In this document: positions 40,687 to 50,208 of the stretch, piece after piece
How positions within the stretch are numbered: the first letter of the stretch is position 1
How the letters are laid out: every line of letters starts with the position of its first letter
From: an uncultured bacterium
Lineage (GTDB): Bacteria; Cyanobacteriota; Vampirovibrionia; Gastranaerophilales; Gastranaerophilaceae
NCBI GenBank assembly: GCA_900547585.1
Contig: URHD01000003.1
Coordinates: forward strand, 1 to 52,353
Reading direction: 5' to 3'
DNA: 52,353 nucleotides
The notes under the pieces: generated by a model
Seen by the model: the letters and a program-made list of their open reading frames with translations, nothing else
Database searches by the model: none
Told to the model about the DNA's origin: nothing
Translations under genes and position numbers: made by a program

Positions 40687-41733
40687 ATGAAATTATTTTT
40701 AACAAATTTCCACTACAAACAACAATACAGCGTCACAGATTATCCGCTTTTGGCTCTGCTTTTTCCGCTTTCACTTGTTTACGGGGCAGTTGCTTCAATA
40801 AGGAATTTTCTTTATAAAAAAGAAATACTCAAAACCTATAAATCTCCGTTATATACAATTGCGGTCGGAAATCTTACCACCGGTGGAACGGGAAAAACTC
40901 CGGTGGCGGCAGCGATTGCAAAATATCTTGATTCAAAAGGGGAAAAAGTTGCTATTTTGTCACGCGGCTATAAAGGCTCGCTGGATAATAAAAACGTGAA
41001 TGTTATATCAGAAGACGGCATTATCAACCATAATGTTGCAGAAGCCGGCGATGAACCTTTCTGGCTCGCTAAAAACTGCCCTGATTGCATGGTTGTAACC
41101 TGTGCGAGCCGCTCAAAATCCGCAAAATTTGTTGAATCAAAAGGAAATTACACAAAACTCGTTCTTGATGACGGATATCAGCACCAGCGCCTGAAACGTG
41201 ATATGAATCTTCTTGTTGTTGATGCGGATAAAAAGTTTTCAAACGGCTTTGTGCTCCCGCTGGGCGCTTTGAGAGAGCCAATCCATGAGGCAAAAAGAGC
41301 TGATAAAATTATTGTAGTTAATAAAAATTTTGAATCCGAAAAAGCTAAAAAATACTGTGAAGAACTGCGCGAGCGTTTTAAAAGACCGGTATTTTTATGC
41401 AATATGGTTCCGCAGTATGTCTATAACATAAAAACCGGCGTATGGCTCGATAAACCCAACGATGTTTTCGCTTTCAGTGCGGTCGGACAACCTCAGCAGT
41501 TTTATGATTTTCTGCAAAATTACAATTTGTGCGGAACAAAAGATTACCCTGACCACCATATTTACACGGAAAAAGACATTGAAGAACTCAAGAAGCTCGC
41601 GGAAGGCAAAAAACTCGTCACAACAGAAAAAGACGCAGTTAAGCTCCGTGAAATCATGGGCGATGATGTTGATATTTATGCTTTAAAATTGAAACCGGAC
41701 TTGGACGTCAAAGGGTTGTTGAACGCATGCTAA
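40687..41733 (+). CDS. lpxK: Tetraacyldisaccharide 4'-kinase
   Basis: This 348-residue inner-membrane-associated kinase phosphorylates the lipid A disaccharide to give lipid IVA. The unusual LpxK Walker A, GNLTTGGTGKT (61-71), VLDDGYQHQRLKRDMNLLVVDA, and the end motif LVTTEKDAVKL are intact. An N-terminal hydrophobic helix (about 20-40) anchors it. It lies 14 nt after mlaD and overlaps the next gene by 7 nt, joining lipid transport and lipid A synthesis in one transcript. Confidence 0.95.
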   Translation: MKLFLTNFHYKQQYSVTDYPLLALLFPLSLVYGAVASIRNFLYKKEILKTYKSPLYTIAVGNLTTGGTGKTPVAAAIAKYLDSKGEKVAILSRGYKGSLDNKNVNVISEDGIINHNVAEAGDEPFWLAKNCPDCMVVTCASRSKSAKFVESKGNYTKLVLDDGYQHQRLKRDMNLLVVDADKKFSNGFVLPLGALREPIHEAKRADKIIVVNKNFESEKAKKYCEELRERFKRPVFLCNMVPQYVYNIKTGVWLDKPNDVFAFSAVGQPQQFYDFLQNYNLCGTKDYPDHHIYTEKDIEELKKLAEGKKLVTTEKDAVKLREIMGDDVDIYALKLKPDLDVKGLLNAC

Positions 41734-42773
41734 AAGCACCTGAAAAAATTCTCGTAATCCGTTATCGTTTTATTGGCGATACGCTTCTTACGGTTCCGTT
41801 TTTGAGGAACTTGAGAAAAGCAAATCCTGAGGCGCAAATTGACATGCTCGTTGCGCCTGTTTCGGGCGAAATTATTGATAAATGCCCTTATGTTGATAAT
41901 TTTTTGTATTTTGACACAACAAGAAAGCACCGTTATGAAAATTCAAATCAGGAGAAGAAAAATTTTTGGTATTACGTAAAATTACTTCGTGAAAAGAAAT
42001 ATGACAAAGCGTATGTACTAAAACGTTCATTTTCAAGCGCTTTTCTTGCGTTTTGTACAGGAATCCCCGAAAGAATTGGGTTTGATACTGAATGTAGGGG
42101 GCTTCTTTTGACAAAACGCGTTAAATATGACAATTCTAAGCATGAAATCGACTGCTTCCTTGATGTTCTGAAAGCTGACGGTGTGAAAGAATGCGATGAT
42201 TACCTCGAAAATTGGATTTTGCAGGATGAAGAGGCTAAAGTCCGTGACTACTTAAAAACCAAACTGCCTGATTTTGAAAAAAAACGGGTTCTGGTGCATG
42301 CTACAAGCGGAAATCACAATAAAGAATGGCCAAAAGACCGGTTCGCCCGAATTGTGGAGTATCTGGCAAACGAAAAAGATGCTCAGGTTATTTACGCAGG
42401 AACAAAAAACGATTCTGCAGCTTATGAATCAATCCACAGCTTTATAAATCAGGAGCTGAAAACACAACCCTTGAACCTTTGCGGCGAATTTAGTCTGAGA
42501 GAAAGCCTTGCGCTCACAAAAATTTGTGATTTGATTGTCGGATGTGACAGCGGGAATCTTCATATTGCGTCCTCTGTAAAAACGCCGGTGATTGGCATTT
42601 ACGGGCCGATGGATGAGAAAAAATGGGGTGCATGGGGTGAAAATAATCTCCTTTTGACGGCTGACTGCTCCTGCCGTCCGTGCGCGTTGAAGAAAAAATG
42701 TAAAAATGAGCATGCCTGCCTTTCAGGAATAAGCGTGGAATCTGTGAAAAGCGCTATTGATAAAATGCTCTGA
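41727..42773 (+). CDS. ADP-heptose:LPS heptosyltransferase (GT9)
   Basis: This 348-residue GT-B fold enzyme of the glycosyltransferase 9 family contains ILVIRYRFIGDTLLTVPFL at the N terminus, LVHATSGNHNKEWPKDRFA in the middle, and SLALTKICDLIVGCDSGNLH with IYGPMD near the end, the usual donor-binding regions of WaaC/WaaF/RfaQ enzymes. It would add a heptose to the LPS core. Which position (I, II or III) is not decidable. It overlaps lpxK by 7 nt. The cysteine-rich C-terminal segment CSCRPCALKKKC is typical of the family. Confidence 0.92.
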   Translation: MLKAPEKILVIRYRFIGDTLLTVPFLRNLRKANPEAQIDMLVAPVSGEIIDKCPYVDNFLYFDTTRKHRYENSNQEKKNFWYYVKLLREKKYDKAYVLKRSFSSAFLAFCTGIPERIGFDTECRGLLLTKRVKYDNSKHEIDCFLDVLKADGVKECDDYLENWILQDEEAKVRDYLKTKLPDFEKKRVLVHATSGNHNKEWPKDRFARIVEYLANEKDAQVIYAGTKNDSAAYESIHSFINQELKTQPLNLCGEFSLRESLALTKICDLIVGCDSGNLHIASSVKTPVIGIYGPMDEKKWGAWGENNLLLTADCSCRPCALKKKCKNEHACLSGISVESVKSAIDKML

Positions 42774-42817
42774 TGTAGGGTAGAATAATTTTGTTATCTA
42801 ATTTGGGGTTAGCGGAA

Positions 42818-43816
42818 ATGAAAAAGACTTTATTATCATTAATTATTGGTGCGGCTGTCATATTGCCGGTTTTTGCAGTTGAATGGGAAAAACTCGAACC
42901 CAAACCCGGTGTTACAGTTTTTGCTGATTTTGATTCTGTTAAAAAGGAAGAACACGGCACAATTTTTAATATTATGGTAAAAGACCCTGCTCTTGCTGCG
43001 TATAGGCAGCTTCAGGTGTTGACTGATTGTTCAAATTCCGGGCCCAATTTAAAGCTCATTGCAAGCGATAATGACCTTACGTTTGAGCCGGAAACAATCG
43101 CTGCTCTGCACAATTTTGCGTGCAAAACTTCGCAGGAAAAGAAATCTTCTTCGGGTTTTGAGAGCTCTTACCAGTCTGTTTCTGCGAGTATTTCCTCCGA
43201 TGCCCCGAATACAGCGGCTTTTCAGCAATTCATTAGCCTTATGAGCGAAAAAATAAGAGAAAAATGGTTCTATGAAAAAAATATAAGCAATGCTGCCGCT
43301 ACAGTTAAATTTTCTGTGGACAACAAAGGACAGGCTTCAAATATTGCAATTACAAAAACTTCCTCAAATCTCCAGTTTGACCAATCACTTGTCAGAGCGG
43401 TTGCACAGGCTTCGCCTTTCGGAAATATCCCTACAAATTTCACAGGACGACCGATTAATGTGACTTATACGCTGAACGCGTCGCAATCAACGAACCTTAC
43501 CTCTTATATCACATCACTTCAGAAAAAAGTTAACAATAACTGGGCGCCAGAAAAGATGACAAAGGCTCAATCTGTTGAATTGGATTTTCAGGTTAATGCA
43601 GATGGCAGCGTTTCTGATTTGAAAATTGTAAAATCCACCGAAAATCAGGAATTTAACAAATTTGCACTGGATGCGGTGAATAATTCGGCGCCATTTGACA
43701 TTTTTCCTGCCTCATTTAATCAGGAACCTTTGAAAATGAAATTTGTGTTTGAATACAATCCGATGACGGGATATTCCGTAATTTCCAGCTACGGAGCGCG
43801 CTCCGACGTTCAGTAA
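42818..43816 (+). CDS. Exported protein with two TonB/TolA C-terminal-like domains
   Basis: This protein has 332 residues from the ATG at 42818; a TTG at 42791 would spoil the signal peptide. The signal peptide MKKTLLSLIIGAAVILPVFA has cleavage near residue 20. Residues 24-95 form a beta domain. Two repeats at about 134-220 and 227-312 each read helix (SEKIREKWF; LQKKVNNNW), strand-turn-strand (VKFSVDNKGQASNIAI; LDFQVNADGSVSDLKI), helix and final strand, the TonB-C/TolA-C pattern. There is no TonB-type membrane anchor or Pro-rich linker, so it is probably periplasmic. Confidence 0.78.
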   Translation: MKKTLLSLIIGAAVILPVFAVEWEKLEPKPGVTVFADFDSVKKEEHGTIFNIMVKDPALAAYRQLQVLTDCSNSGPNLKLIASDNDLTFEPETIAALHNFACKTSQEKKSSSGFESSYQSVSASISSDAPNTAAFQQFISLMSEKIREKWFYEKNISNAAATVKFSVDNKGQASNIAITKTSSNLQFDQSLVRAVAQASPFGNIPTNFTGRPINVTYTLNASQSTNLTSYITSLQKKVNNNWAPEKMTKAQSVELDFQVNADGSVSDLKIVKSTENQEFNKFALDAVNNSAPFDIFPASFNQEPLKMKFVFEYNPMTGYSVISSYGARSDVQ

Positions 43817-43913
43817 TCTGCGCTGATTTTTTATTTGTACAGCGCCCATGTTTGAGATATACTTTTTTTGAACACACAAGTAGAAGTGAATAGAAAAAGG
43901 AAAGAAGAAAAAC

Positions 43914-46049
43914 ATGGTAGATGTTAAAAAAATCGAAATTCCTGTAGGTGACAAAACTGTCACTATTGAAACAGGTAAGTATGCCAAATCAGCGAGTGGT
44001 TCGGTAGTTGTAAGATGCGGAGATACTATGCTCCTCGTTCATGCGGTTGTAAGCCCTGAACCGAGAGTTGGTATCGACTTTTTCCCGCTGTTAATTGATT
44101 ATGAAGAAAGAATGTCCGCTATCGGCAGAATCCCCGGCGGATACAATAGAAGCGAAGGCAAAGCTTCTGATAAAGCTATCTTGATTTCAAGACTAATCGA
44201 CAGACCAATCAGACCTTTGTTCCCTAAAGGCTACAGAAATGATGTACAAATCGTATCTCAGCTCGTCAGCCTTGATGAAAACTGCCAGCCTGATACGCTT
44301 GCAATGCTCGGTTCTTCTGCGGCATTGATGCTTACAGGCGCTCCTTTTGAAGGCCCTGTCGGCGCTGTCAGAGTTTCCAGGCTTGACGGTCAGTTTATTG
44401 CGAACCCGTCTTATGCTCAGGCTGAAAAATCCGACATGGATATCGTTGTTGCAGGAACAAAAGACTCCGTAATCATGGTTGAAGCCGGCTTAAAATTCGT
44501 TTCAGAAGACGATATTATGGCTGCTGTTGAATTTGCGCAGGGATTTATTAAAACCCAGTGCGAATTGCAGGAACAATTCGCAAAAGAATGTGGCGTTGAA
44601 AGACCCGAATTCATTAATCCTTATGATACTTCTGAAATTGCCAAAATCATTAACGATATTGCTTATGATACTGTTTTTGATGCTTATCACGATTTTGACA
44701 GAGAATCAAGAAAAGCTAAGCTCGATAAAGCTAAAGAAATGGTTAAAGCAGAGTTTGATTCTTACGGCGATGACCATGCCGCAAAAATCATGATGGCAGA
44801 AACCGGAATTGACTTCATTGCGGAGGAATTCAAGGCTCTTGAAAAGAAAATCATGCGTGCAATGATTCGTGATGAGCATGTCAGAGCTGACGGCAGAGGT
44901 TATGAAGACGTTAGACCCATCTGGTGCGAAGTCGGCGTTATCCCGAGAGCCCATGGTTCTGCTGTCTTCACAAGAGGCCAGACACAAATCCTTTCTGTTG
45001 CAACCCTTGCGGGCCCGGGCATGGCTCAGGAGCTTGATACGGTTGATCCACAGACGAAAAAGACATTTATGCACAAGTATATCTTCCCCGGCTTTTCAGT
45101 TGGTGAAGTTAAACCGCTTAGAGGCCCCGGCAGACGTGAAGTCGGACACGGACACCTCGCTGAAAGAGCAAATGTCCCCGCACTGCCCTCTCAGGATGAT
45201 TTCGGATACACAATCCGTGTTACCTCTGACGTTCTTGAATCAAACGGTTCAACTTCAATGGGTTCAACCTGCGGAACGTCAATGGCGCTTATGAATGCCG
45301 GTGTTCCTGTAAAATGCATGATTGGCGGTGTTGCAATGGGTCTTATCAAAGGCGAAAACGGCGATGACATCGTTCTTACTGACATTCAGGGAATTGAAGA
45401 CTTCCTCGGTGATATGGACTTTAAAGTTACCGGCAACGATGAAGCTGTAACTGCTCTGCAAATGGATATGAAAGTCAAAGGTATCTCAAATGCAACCTTG
45501 AGAAGAGCCCTTGAACAGGCAAAAAGAGGCAGATTGCACATTCTTTCAAAAATGAGAGAGGTAATCACAGAACCTGCTTCTGAAATGTCACCTTACGCTC
45601 CCAGAATCTACACAATGCACATCCCGACAGAAGATATCGGCGCAGTTATCGGACCCGGCGGTAAAAATATCAGAAATATTATCGACTGCTCCGGCGCTGA
45701 AATCGATATCCAGGATGACGGCAAGGTTACTATCACAAGCAATGACAAAGAAGGTACTGATATCGCAATCAGAATGATTGAAGAAATCACGTTTAAGCCT
45801 CAGCCTGGCATGATTAGAAAAGGAAAGGTCGTAAGAATCATTCCTATCGGTGCATTCGTTGAGCTTGCCCCTGGAAAAGACGGCATGGTTCATATTTCTC
45901 AGGTTTGCAACGAAAGAATCGAAACAATCGAAGGGCATTTGAGCGTTGGCGATGAAGTAATCGTTAAGGTTATGAAAATCGACGATAAAGGCCGTGTAAA
46001 CCTTACTATTAAAGGCGTTTCAGAAGAAGAAAAAGCTTCTGTTCAATAA
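43914..46049 (+). CDS. pnp: Polyribonucleotide nucleotidyltransferase (PNPase)
   Basis: This 711-residue protein is the phosphorolytic 3'-5' exoribonuclease of RNA turnover. It has two RNase PH domains (about 8-215 and 310-530), the second with SDVLESNGSTSMGSTCGTSM and the catalytic GDMDFKVTG. A KH domain follows (IGAVIGPGGKNIRNI), then S1 (GKVVRIIPIGAFVELAPGKD). GGYNRSEGKAS is typical of the N-terminal domain. Length and order are standard. The RBS is AAGGAAAG; a terminator follows. Confidence 0.98.
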   Translation: MVDVKKIEIPVGDKTVTIETGKYAKSASGSVVVRCGDTMLLVHAVVSPEPRVGIDFFPLLIDYEERMSAIGRIPGGYNRSEGKASDKAILISRLIDRPIRPLFPKGYRNDVQIVSQLVSLDENCQPDTLAMLGSSAALMLTGAPFEGPVGAVRVSRLDGQFIANPSYAQAEKSDMDIVVAGTKDSVIMVEAGLKFVSEDDIMAAVEFAQGFIKTQCELQEQFAKECGVERPEFINPYDTSEIAKIINDIAYDTVFDAYHDFDRESRKAKLDKAKEMVKAEFDSYGDDHAAKIMMAETGIDFIAEEFKALEKKIMRAMIRDEHVRADGRGYEDVRPIWCEVGVIPRAHGSAVFTRGQTQILSVATLAGPGMAQELDTVDPQTKKTFMHKYIFPGFSVGEVKPLRGPGRREVGHGHLAERANVPALPSQDDFGYTIRVTSDVLESNGSTSMGSTCGTSMALMNAGVPVKCMIGGVAMGLIKGENGDDIVLTDIQGIEDFLGDMDFKVTGNDEAVTALQMDMKVKGISNATLRRALEQAKRGRLHILSKMREVITEPASEMSPYAPRIYTMHIPTEDIGAVIGPGGKNIRNIIDCSGAEIDIQDDGKVTITSNDKEGTDIAIRMIEEITFKPQPGMIRKGKVVRIIPIGAFVELAPGKDGMVHISQVCNERIETIEGHLSVGDEVIVKVMKIDDKGRVNLTIKGVSEEEKASVQ

Positions 46050-46063
46050 AAAGCCTAAAACTT

Positions 46064-46093
46064 AAAAAGAGCTCCAAAAAGGAGCTCTTTTTT
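46064..46093 (+). terminator. Rho-independent terminator of pnp
   Basis: AAAAAGAGCTCC (46064-46075) and GGAGCTCTTTTT (46081-46092) pair perfectly over 12 bp around A5, followed by T, 14 nt after the stop. Confidence 0.94.
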
Positions 46094-46162
46094 GTTACAA
46101 GTTTACTTTTATTCGGAATTATTTTAAACTTATAAGTATATACTAGATTTGGATAATTATTT

Positions 46163-47278
46163 ATGGAGAATAAGTACAGAATAATAATAATTTGCATGGT
46201 CTTTGTTGTCATGGGCGGAATGCTGTTTGATTTGAGCCACCGTGCAAGCAAGTTTGAGCAGCAAAAAATGCAAAACGAACAAACCGCGACAAATTCTTTT
46301 GCTTCTAAAATTAAAAAAACGGATTCCGCTGAAACTAAAACCGATACCAGTGAAATGGAATTCATGGCAATGGCGCAGAATGCCAAAATGAAAGTTACTC
46401 CTGTTCGACGTTCCGAAAAAATGGAAACCACCGTAATAAGGGAAGAGCTGGAGAATGTCCCTGAATTTACTCCGGAAACCGCGAATTCTTCAATCCTATC
46501 CGGTTCTGTTAACGCTGAGAAGAAATTTGATTTTCCCCAATACGGGATTTCTGTTCTTCCATCGATGATTCCTGCAAAATATAAGACACATGACCTTAGC
46601 GGGAATAATTATTACTTTTTGCCCGCAGCTAAAGGCATGAATATTTTAGGTTTGCTTGTAAAAGCTGACTCATCTAACTCTATTTTATGGACAAAAGCAA
46701 TAAAATATGAAAGAATTACAAAACCAAATGTCAGGTTGATTACTTTTGTTTCGAAAAACCTCAAAGTTTATTTCAGCCAGAGAAATGGCATGGGCGCTTA
46801 TCCGATAAACCTGAATGAAGCCGGAAACGTATTGAAAAATCCGTATGCACCTGTTTATTACACAAACCTCGCTCCGGGCAGCTATAGATTTAGTGTTTTG
46901 AAAAATTTCACTTATAAGGATAATCAGTATTCAATTGTTTCATTTTTGAATCTGAAAGCGGCATCGAATTCTAATATGGTATCTGAGGACTTCTATATTT
47001 ACAAAAATAAAGACGGAAACCTTGTAAAACATTATCTGCTGTTTGACAGAAAATTGCCTGTTAATGGTGAAGTTGCTCCTGAACCGGATTTTGATGTTGT
47101 AACGGACGAGCAGTATCTTTCAATAGTTGCAAAATCACCGGCTTCCTCTAAATTTTCAGCGTTTAACAGGGCTGTTAGATTCGGTGTGGATATTTTGACT
47201 GCAAATCTCAAGCCGCCCCAGACGCAGGCACCGAATGCTGTCGGGCCCGGTGTTTCAATAATTGATATAGAAGAATAG
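46163..47278 (+). CDS. Membrane-anchored protein of unknown function
   Basis: This 371-residue protein has a short cytosolic start, one membrane helix (about 6-23, IIIICMVFVVMGGMLF), a polar linker rich in Lys/Thr/Glu (25-115), and a beta-rich extracytoplasmic domain (about 120-330) with strands such as GISVLPSMIPAKYKTHDL and YSIVSFLNLKA. The end is Pro-rich (NLKPPQTQAPNAVGPG). I recognise no family. It sits between pnp and pyrH; the 27-nt gap to pyrH suggests cotranscription with the pyrH-frr-cdsA-rnc-rpe genes. Confidence 0.75.
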   Translation: MENKYRIIIICMVFVVMGGMLFDLSHRASKFEQQKMQNEQTATNSFASKIKKTDSAETKTDTSEMEFMAMAQNAKMKVTPVRRSEKMETTVIREELENVPEFTPETANSSILSGSVNAEKKFDFPQYGISVLPSMIPAKYKTHDLSGNNYYFLPAAKGMNILGLLVKADSSNSILWTKAIKYERITKPNVRLITFVSKNLKVYFSQRNGMGAYPINLNEAGNVLKNPYAPVYYTNLAPGSYRFSVLKNFTYKDNQYSIVSFLNLKAASNSNMVSEDFYIYKNKDGNLVKHYLLFDRKLPVNGEVAPEPDFDVVTDEQYLSIVAKSPASSKFSAFNRAVRFGVDILTANLKPPQTQAPNAVGPGVSIIDIEE

Positions 47279-47305
47279 CTGCATTTAGCATAGTTAAGGA
47301 AAAAT

Positions 47306-48031
47306 ATGAGTGGTAATTTAAAGTACAAAAGAGTTTTATTAAAAATCAGCGGTGAAGCACTGCTTGGCGACCAGCAGTTCGGGATTGATCAAAAACCTGT
47401 TGAAATGATTGCAAACGAAATAAAAATTGCGCATGACATGGGGGCTGAAATTGCTGTTGTTGTTGGCGGAGGAAATATTTTTCGCGGAATGAAAAACAGC
47501 GCAAAACTCGGAATGGATCAGGCAAGCGGCGATTATGTAGGAATGCTTGCTACTGTTATGAACGCAATTGCGCTCCAGAGTGCGTTAAGAAAGTTGAATG
47601 TTTCCTGTCGTGTTCAATCGGCGATAGATATGGATAAAATTGCCGAACCATACATAAGATTCAAAGCGATTCGCCATCTTGAGAAAAATCGTGTGGTCAT
47701 TTTTGCTGCAGGAACGGGAAATCCGTTCTTTACGACCGATACAGCCGCTGCATTAAGGGCTTCCGAAATTGATGCTCAGGTTATGCTAATGGCTAAGAAC
47801 GGGGTGGACGGTGTTTACTCTGATGATCCGCGTGTTAATAAAGATGCGAAAAAATATGACAAAATAACTTATGATGATATAATAGTTAAAGGCTTAAAAG
47901 TTATGGATACTGCATCATGTGCTCTTTGTAAACAAAATCATATACCGATTATCGTATTTGATTTTGCGGCAAAAGGAAGTATTGCAAGGCTTTTGAGCGG
48001 TGAAACGTTAGGTACTTTTGTAGGAGAATAA
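47306..48031 (+). CDS. pyrH: UMP kinase
   Basis: This 241-residue hexameric amino-acid-kinase-fold enzyme converts UMP to UDP. RVLLKISGEALLG, VVVGGGNIFRG, GTGNPFFTTDTAAALRASE and KNGVDGVYSDDPR are the diagnostic PyrH segments. Length is normal. It precedes frr by 2 nt, the nearly universal pyrH-frr-cdsA order. Confidence 0.97.
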   Translation: MSGNLKYKRVLLKISGEALLGDQQFGIDQKPVEMIANEIKIAHDMGAEIAVVVGGGNIFRGMKNSAKLGMDQASGDYVGMLATVMNAIALQSALRKLNVSCRVQSAIDMDKIAEPYIRFKAIRHLEKNRVVIFAAGTGNPFFTTDTAAALRASEIDAQVMLMAKNGVDGVYSDDPRVNKDAKKYDKITYDDIIVKGLKVMDTASCALCKQNHIPIIVFDFAAKGSIARLLSGETLGTFVGE

Positions 48032-48033
48032 AA

Positions 48034-48594
48034 ATGGCAATTGACGAATTACTCATATTGGGTGAAGAAAAGATGGAAAAAGCGGTTGGCGCTTTGAAAA
48101 AAGAGTTTGCATCTATCCGCACAGGAAGGGCAAATCCGCTTATTCTGGACAAGGTTATTGTGGAATATTACGGTGTTCCCACCCCTTTAAGACAAATTTC
48201 ACAGGTATCTGTACAGGATGGTCAAACGCTTGTTATTACTCCTTTTGATAAGTCTATTATCAAGGAAATCGAAAAAGCCATGATTAAAGCTGAACTCGGA
48301 ATTACTCCTAACAGCGATGGCATGGTTATACGCCTGACTTTCCCGCCTTTGACTGAAGAAAGAAGAAAAGAAATCTCAAAAGATGTTAAGAAAATTGCAG
48401 AAGAAGCAAAAGTTGCAATCAGAAACATAAGAAGAGATATGACTGATGAGCTCAAAAAGCTTGAAAAATCAGAAAATCTTCCTGAAGACACAGTAAAAGA
48501 TTCGCAGGATGAAATCCAAAAATTAACTGACAAATACGTAAAAATCATCGACAGCGTTGCTGCTGAAAAAGAAAAAGAGGTTTTGACCGTATAG
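48034..48594 (+). CDS. frr: Ribosome recycling factor
   Basis: This 186-residue protein has the RRF fold. The N terminus ends its first helix with FASIRTGRANPLILDKV; YYGVPTPLRQIS follows, and the C-terminal helices contain SKDVKKIAEEAKVAIRNIRR. With EF-G it splits post-termination ribosomes. It starts 2 nt after pyrH, and its stop overlaps the cdsA GTG start (TAGTG). Confidence 0.97.
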   Translation: MAIDELLILGEEKMEKAVGALKKEFASIRTGRANPLILDKVIVEYYGVPTPLRQISQVSVQDGQTLVITPFDKSIIKEIEKAMIKAELGITPNSDGMVIRLTFPPLTEERRKEISKDVKKIAEEAKVAIRNIRRDMTDELKKLEKSENLPEDTVKDSQDEIQKLTDKYVKIIDSVAAEKEKEVLTV

Positions 48595-49505
48595 TGAGCT
48601 TTCTGGAATCAATCAATAAAAATAAGCTAAGACTGATTACCGGATTAATAATCGGTTTTACCGTTCTGGGCGCGGTTTTTGCGGGTGGATTTCTTTTGAT
48701 GCTTGTTGTAATGTATATTGTTTATGCTGGCTCAAAAGAATACGTTGCAATCCTCAGAAATAAGGGTTTTCGCCCGTTTTTAAGGCTTATTATCGCTGTT
48801 GATATAGCTTTTGTAATACTTACAACGCTCCAGCGTTTTGATTTGGTGCCAATGGTGCTGACTTTCGGTACAATCGGGGCATTTATGGCTGTTCTCTTCA
48901 AAGGCCGCCAGCCTTATATTGCGAATGTTGCTACTACAGTGCTCGGATTCATTTACGGCGGGTTTTTGCCTTGCTTTTTGATTCTTTTAAGGCAGCTGGA
49001 GATGAATTCGCTCGGATTAATAACAATTAAGCTAAATCCCGGGCTTGGCTTTATATTCCTGTTGTTTTTTACAATTCTGTTTACCGATGTCGGGGCTTAT
49101 TTCTTCGGGTCAAAATTCGGCAAAACCCCTCTGGCTCAGGTTATCAGCCCTAAAAAAACAGTAGAAGGTGCGATTGGCGGAACTCTTTGCGGGGTTGCTG
49201 TTTCAATGGGAATCGGGTATTTCCTGCATATTTTCTGGTATCAGTCATTGATTGCGGGGCTGTTGATTACATTTTTTGCACAAATCGGCGATCTCGCAGA
49301 GTCCTTGATTAAACGTGATGCTGGCGTAAAAGATTCGGGAAATTCTTTGCCCGGACACGGCGGTTTTCTGGACAGAGCGGACAGCTACCTTTTCAGCACG
49401 CCTGTTGCGTATTTTTATTTTAAATACTTTGTAATTAACAACCAGCTGGCTCTGGATGTTCTTGATCTGGCAAGAAAGGCGGTTCATGCAGTCGGATTGT
49501 TCTAA
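48594..49505 (+). CDS. cdsA: Phosphatidate cytidylyltransferase
   Basis: This 303-residue multi-pass inner-membrane enzyme makes CDP-diacylglycerol, the precursor of all phospholipids. The C-terminal signature SLIKRDAGVKDSGNSLPGHG followed by GFLDRADS is intact. It starts at a GTG overlapping the frr stop. About eight hydrophobic helices are visible. Its last 20 nt overlap rnc. Confidence 0.96.
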   Translation: MSFLESINKNKLRLITGLIIGFTVLGAVFAGGFLLMLVVMYIVYAGSKEYVAILRNKGFRPFLRLIIAVDIAFVILTTLQRFDLVPMVLTFGTIGAFMAVLFKGRQPYIANVATTVLGFIYGGFLPCFLILLRQLEMNSLGLITIKLNPGLGFIFLLFFTILFTDVGAYFFGSKFGKTPLAQVISPKKTVEGAIGGTLCGVAVSMGIGYFLHIFWYQSLIAGLLITFFAQIGDLAESLIKRDAGVKDSGNSLPGHGGFLDRADSYLFSTPVAYFYFKYFVINNQLALDVLDLARKAVHAVGLF

Positions 49506-50208
49506 TTTGAAGGAATTCTTGAATTCTGTTGACGGGTTAGAGCAAGAGGAGGCTGTAAAGCTTCTTGAAATTGCTTTTTCGCACCCTTCTTTGTGCTCGG
49601 ATGGGGCTGTTCCTTATACGAATTGCTATGAACGGCTTGAATTTCTCGGCGACGCAGTGTTGAAAATGGTTGCGAGCGAATATCTTTACAAAAAATTCCC
49701 CGAATCCCGCGAGGGCGAGCTTTCTAAGATACGCTCTTATATCGTTAGTGACGAAGTTTTGGCGCAAATTGCTTTGAAACTCGGGATGGAGAAAGAAATT
49801 CGCCTTTCAGAAACGGATAAATCGCTGCATTGCAATGAATCTATTCTGGCATGCGCTTTTGAGGCAATGCTCGGCGCCCTTTATCTTTGCGGCAAAACTG
49901 CTGAAATAAAAAGTTTCTTTGAAGCAAATTTTTCAGAATTGATAGGCGATATTGCAGAAAACAGGCTTGTAATAAACCCCAAGGCGATTTTGCAGGAATA
50001 TACGCAATCTAAATCCAAAAATCTTCCGATTTACAAGCTTGTAAAAGAAATAGGCGCGGCTCATGCAAAGGAATTTTTTGTGAATGTTTGCTACGAGGGG
50101 CAGATTCTTGCGCAGGGCAGCGGAAAATCCAAAAAGGCGGCACAGCAGGACGCTGCGTTAAAAGCGTGCGAGCATTTGAACCTCTTACCGGCAAAGGAGC
50201 AATCTTAA
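49486..50208 (+). CDS. rnc: Ribonuclease III
   Basis: This protein has 240 residues from the ATG at 49486, preceded by AAAGGCGG; an upstream TTG at 49456 would lengthen it inside cdsA and is less likely. The catalytic signature ERLEFLGDAVL and the second acidic site AFEAMLGALYL are present, and a C-terminal double-stranded-RNA-binding domain (NPKAILQEYTQSK to GSGKSKKAAQQDAA) is complete. It processes rRNA precursors and structured mRNAs. Its stop overlaps the rpe start. Confidence 0.96.
   Translation: MQSDCSNLKEFLNSVDGLEQEEAVKLLEIAFSHPSLCSDGAVPYTNCYERLEFLGDAVLKMVASEYLYKKFPESREGELSKIRSYIVSDEVLAQIALKLGMEKEIRLSETDKSLHCNESILACAFEAMLGALYLCGKTAEIKSFFEANFSELIGDIAENRLVINPKAILQEYTQSKSKNLPIYKLVKEIGAAHAKEFFVNVCYEGQILAQGSGKSKKAAQQDAALKACEHLNLLPAKEQS

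Noticed and set aside
44706..45074. Antisense frames of 60-140 codons across pnp.
   Set aside because: They are shadows of a fully conserved PNPase gene and show no start signals.
50088..50207. N-terminal extension of rpe by 40 residues.
   Set aside because: It lies fully inside the rnc double-stranded-RNA-binding domain in another frame. The rpe fold begins at the ATG at 50208.
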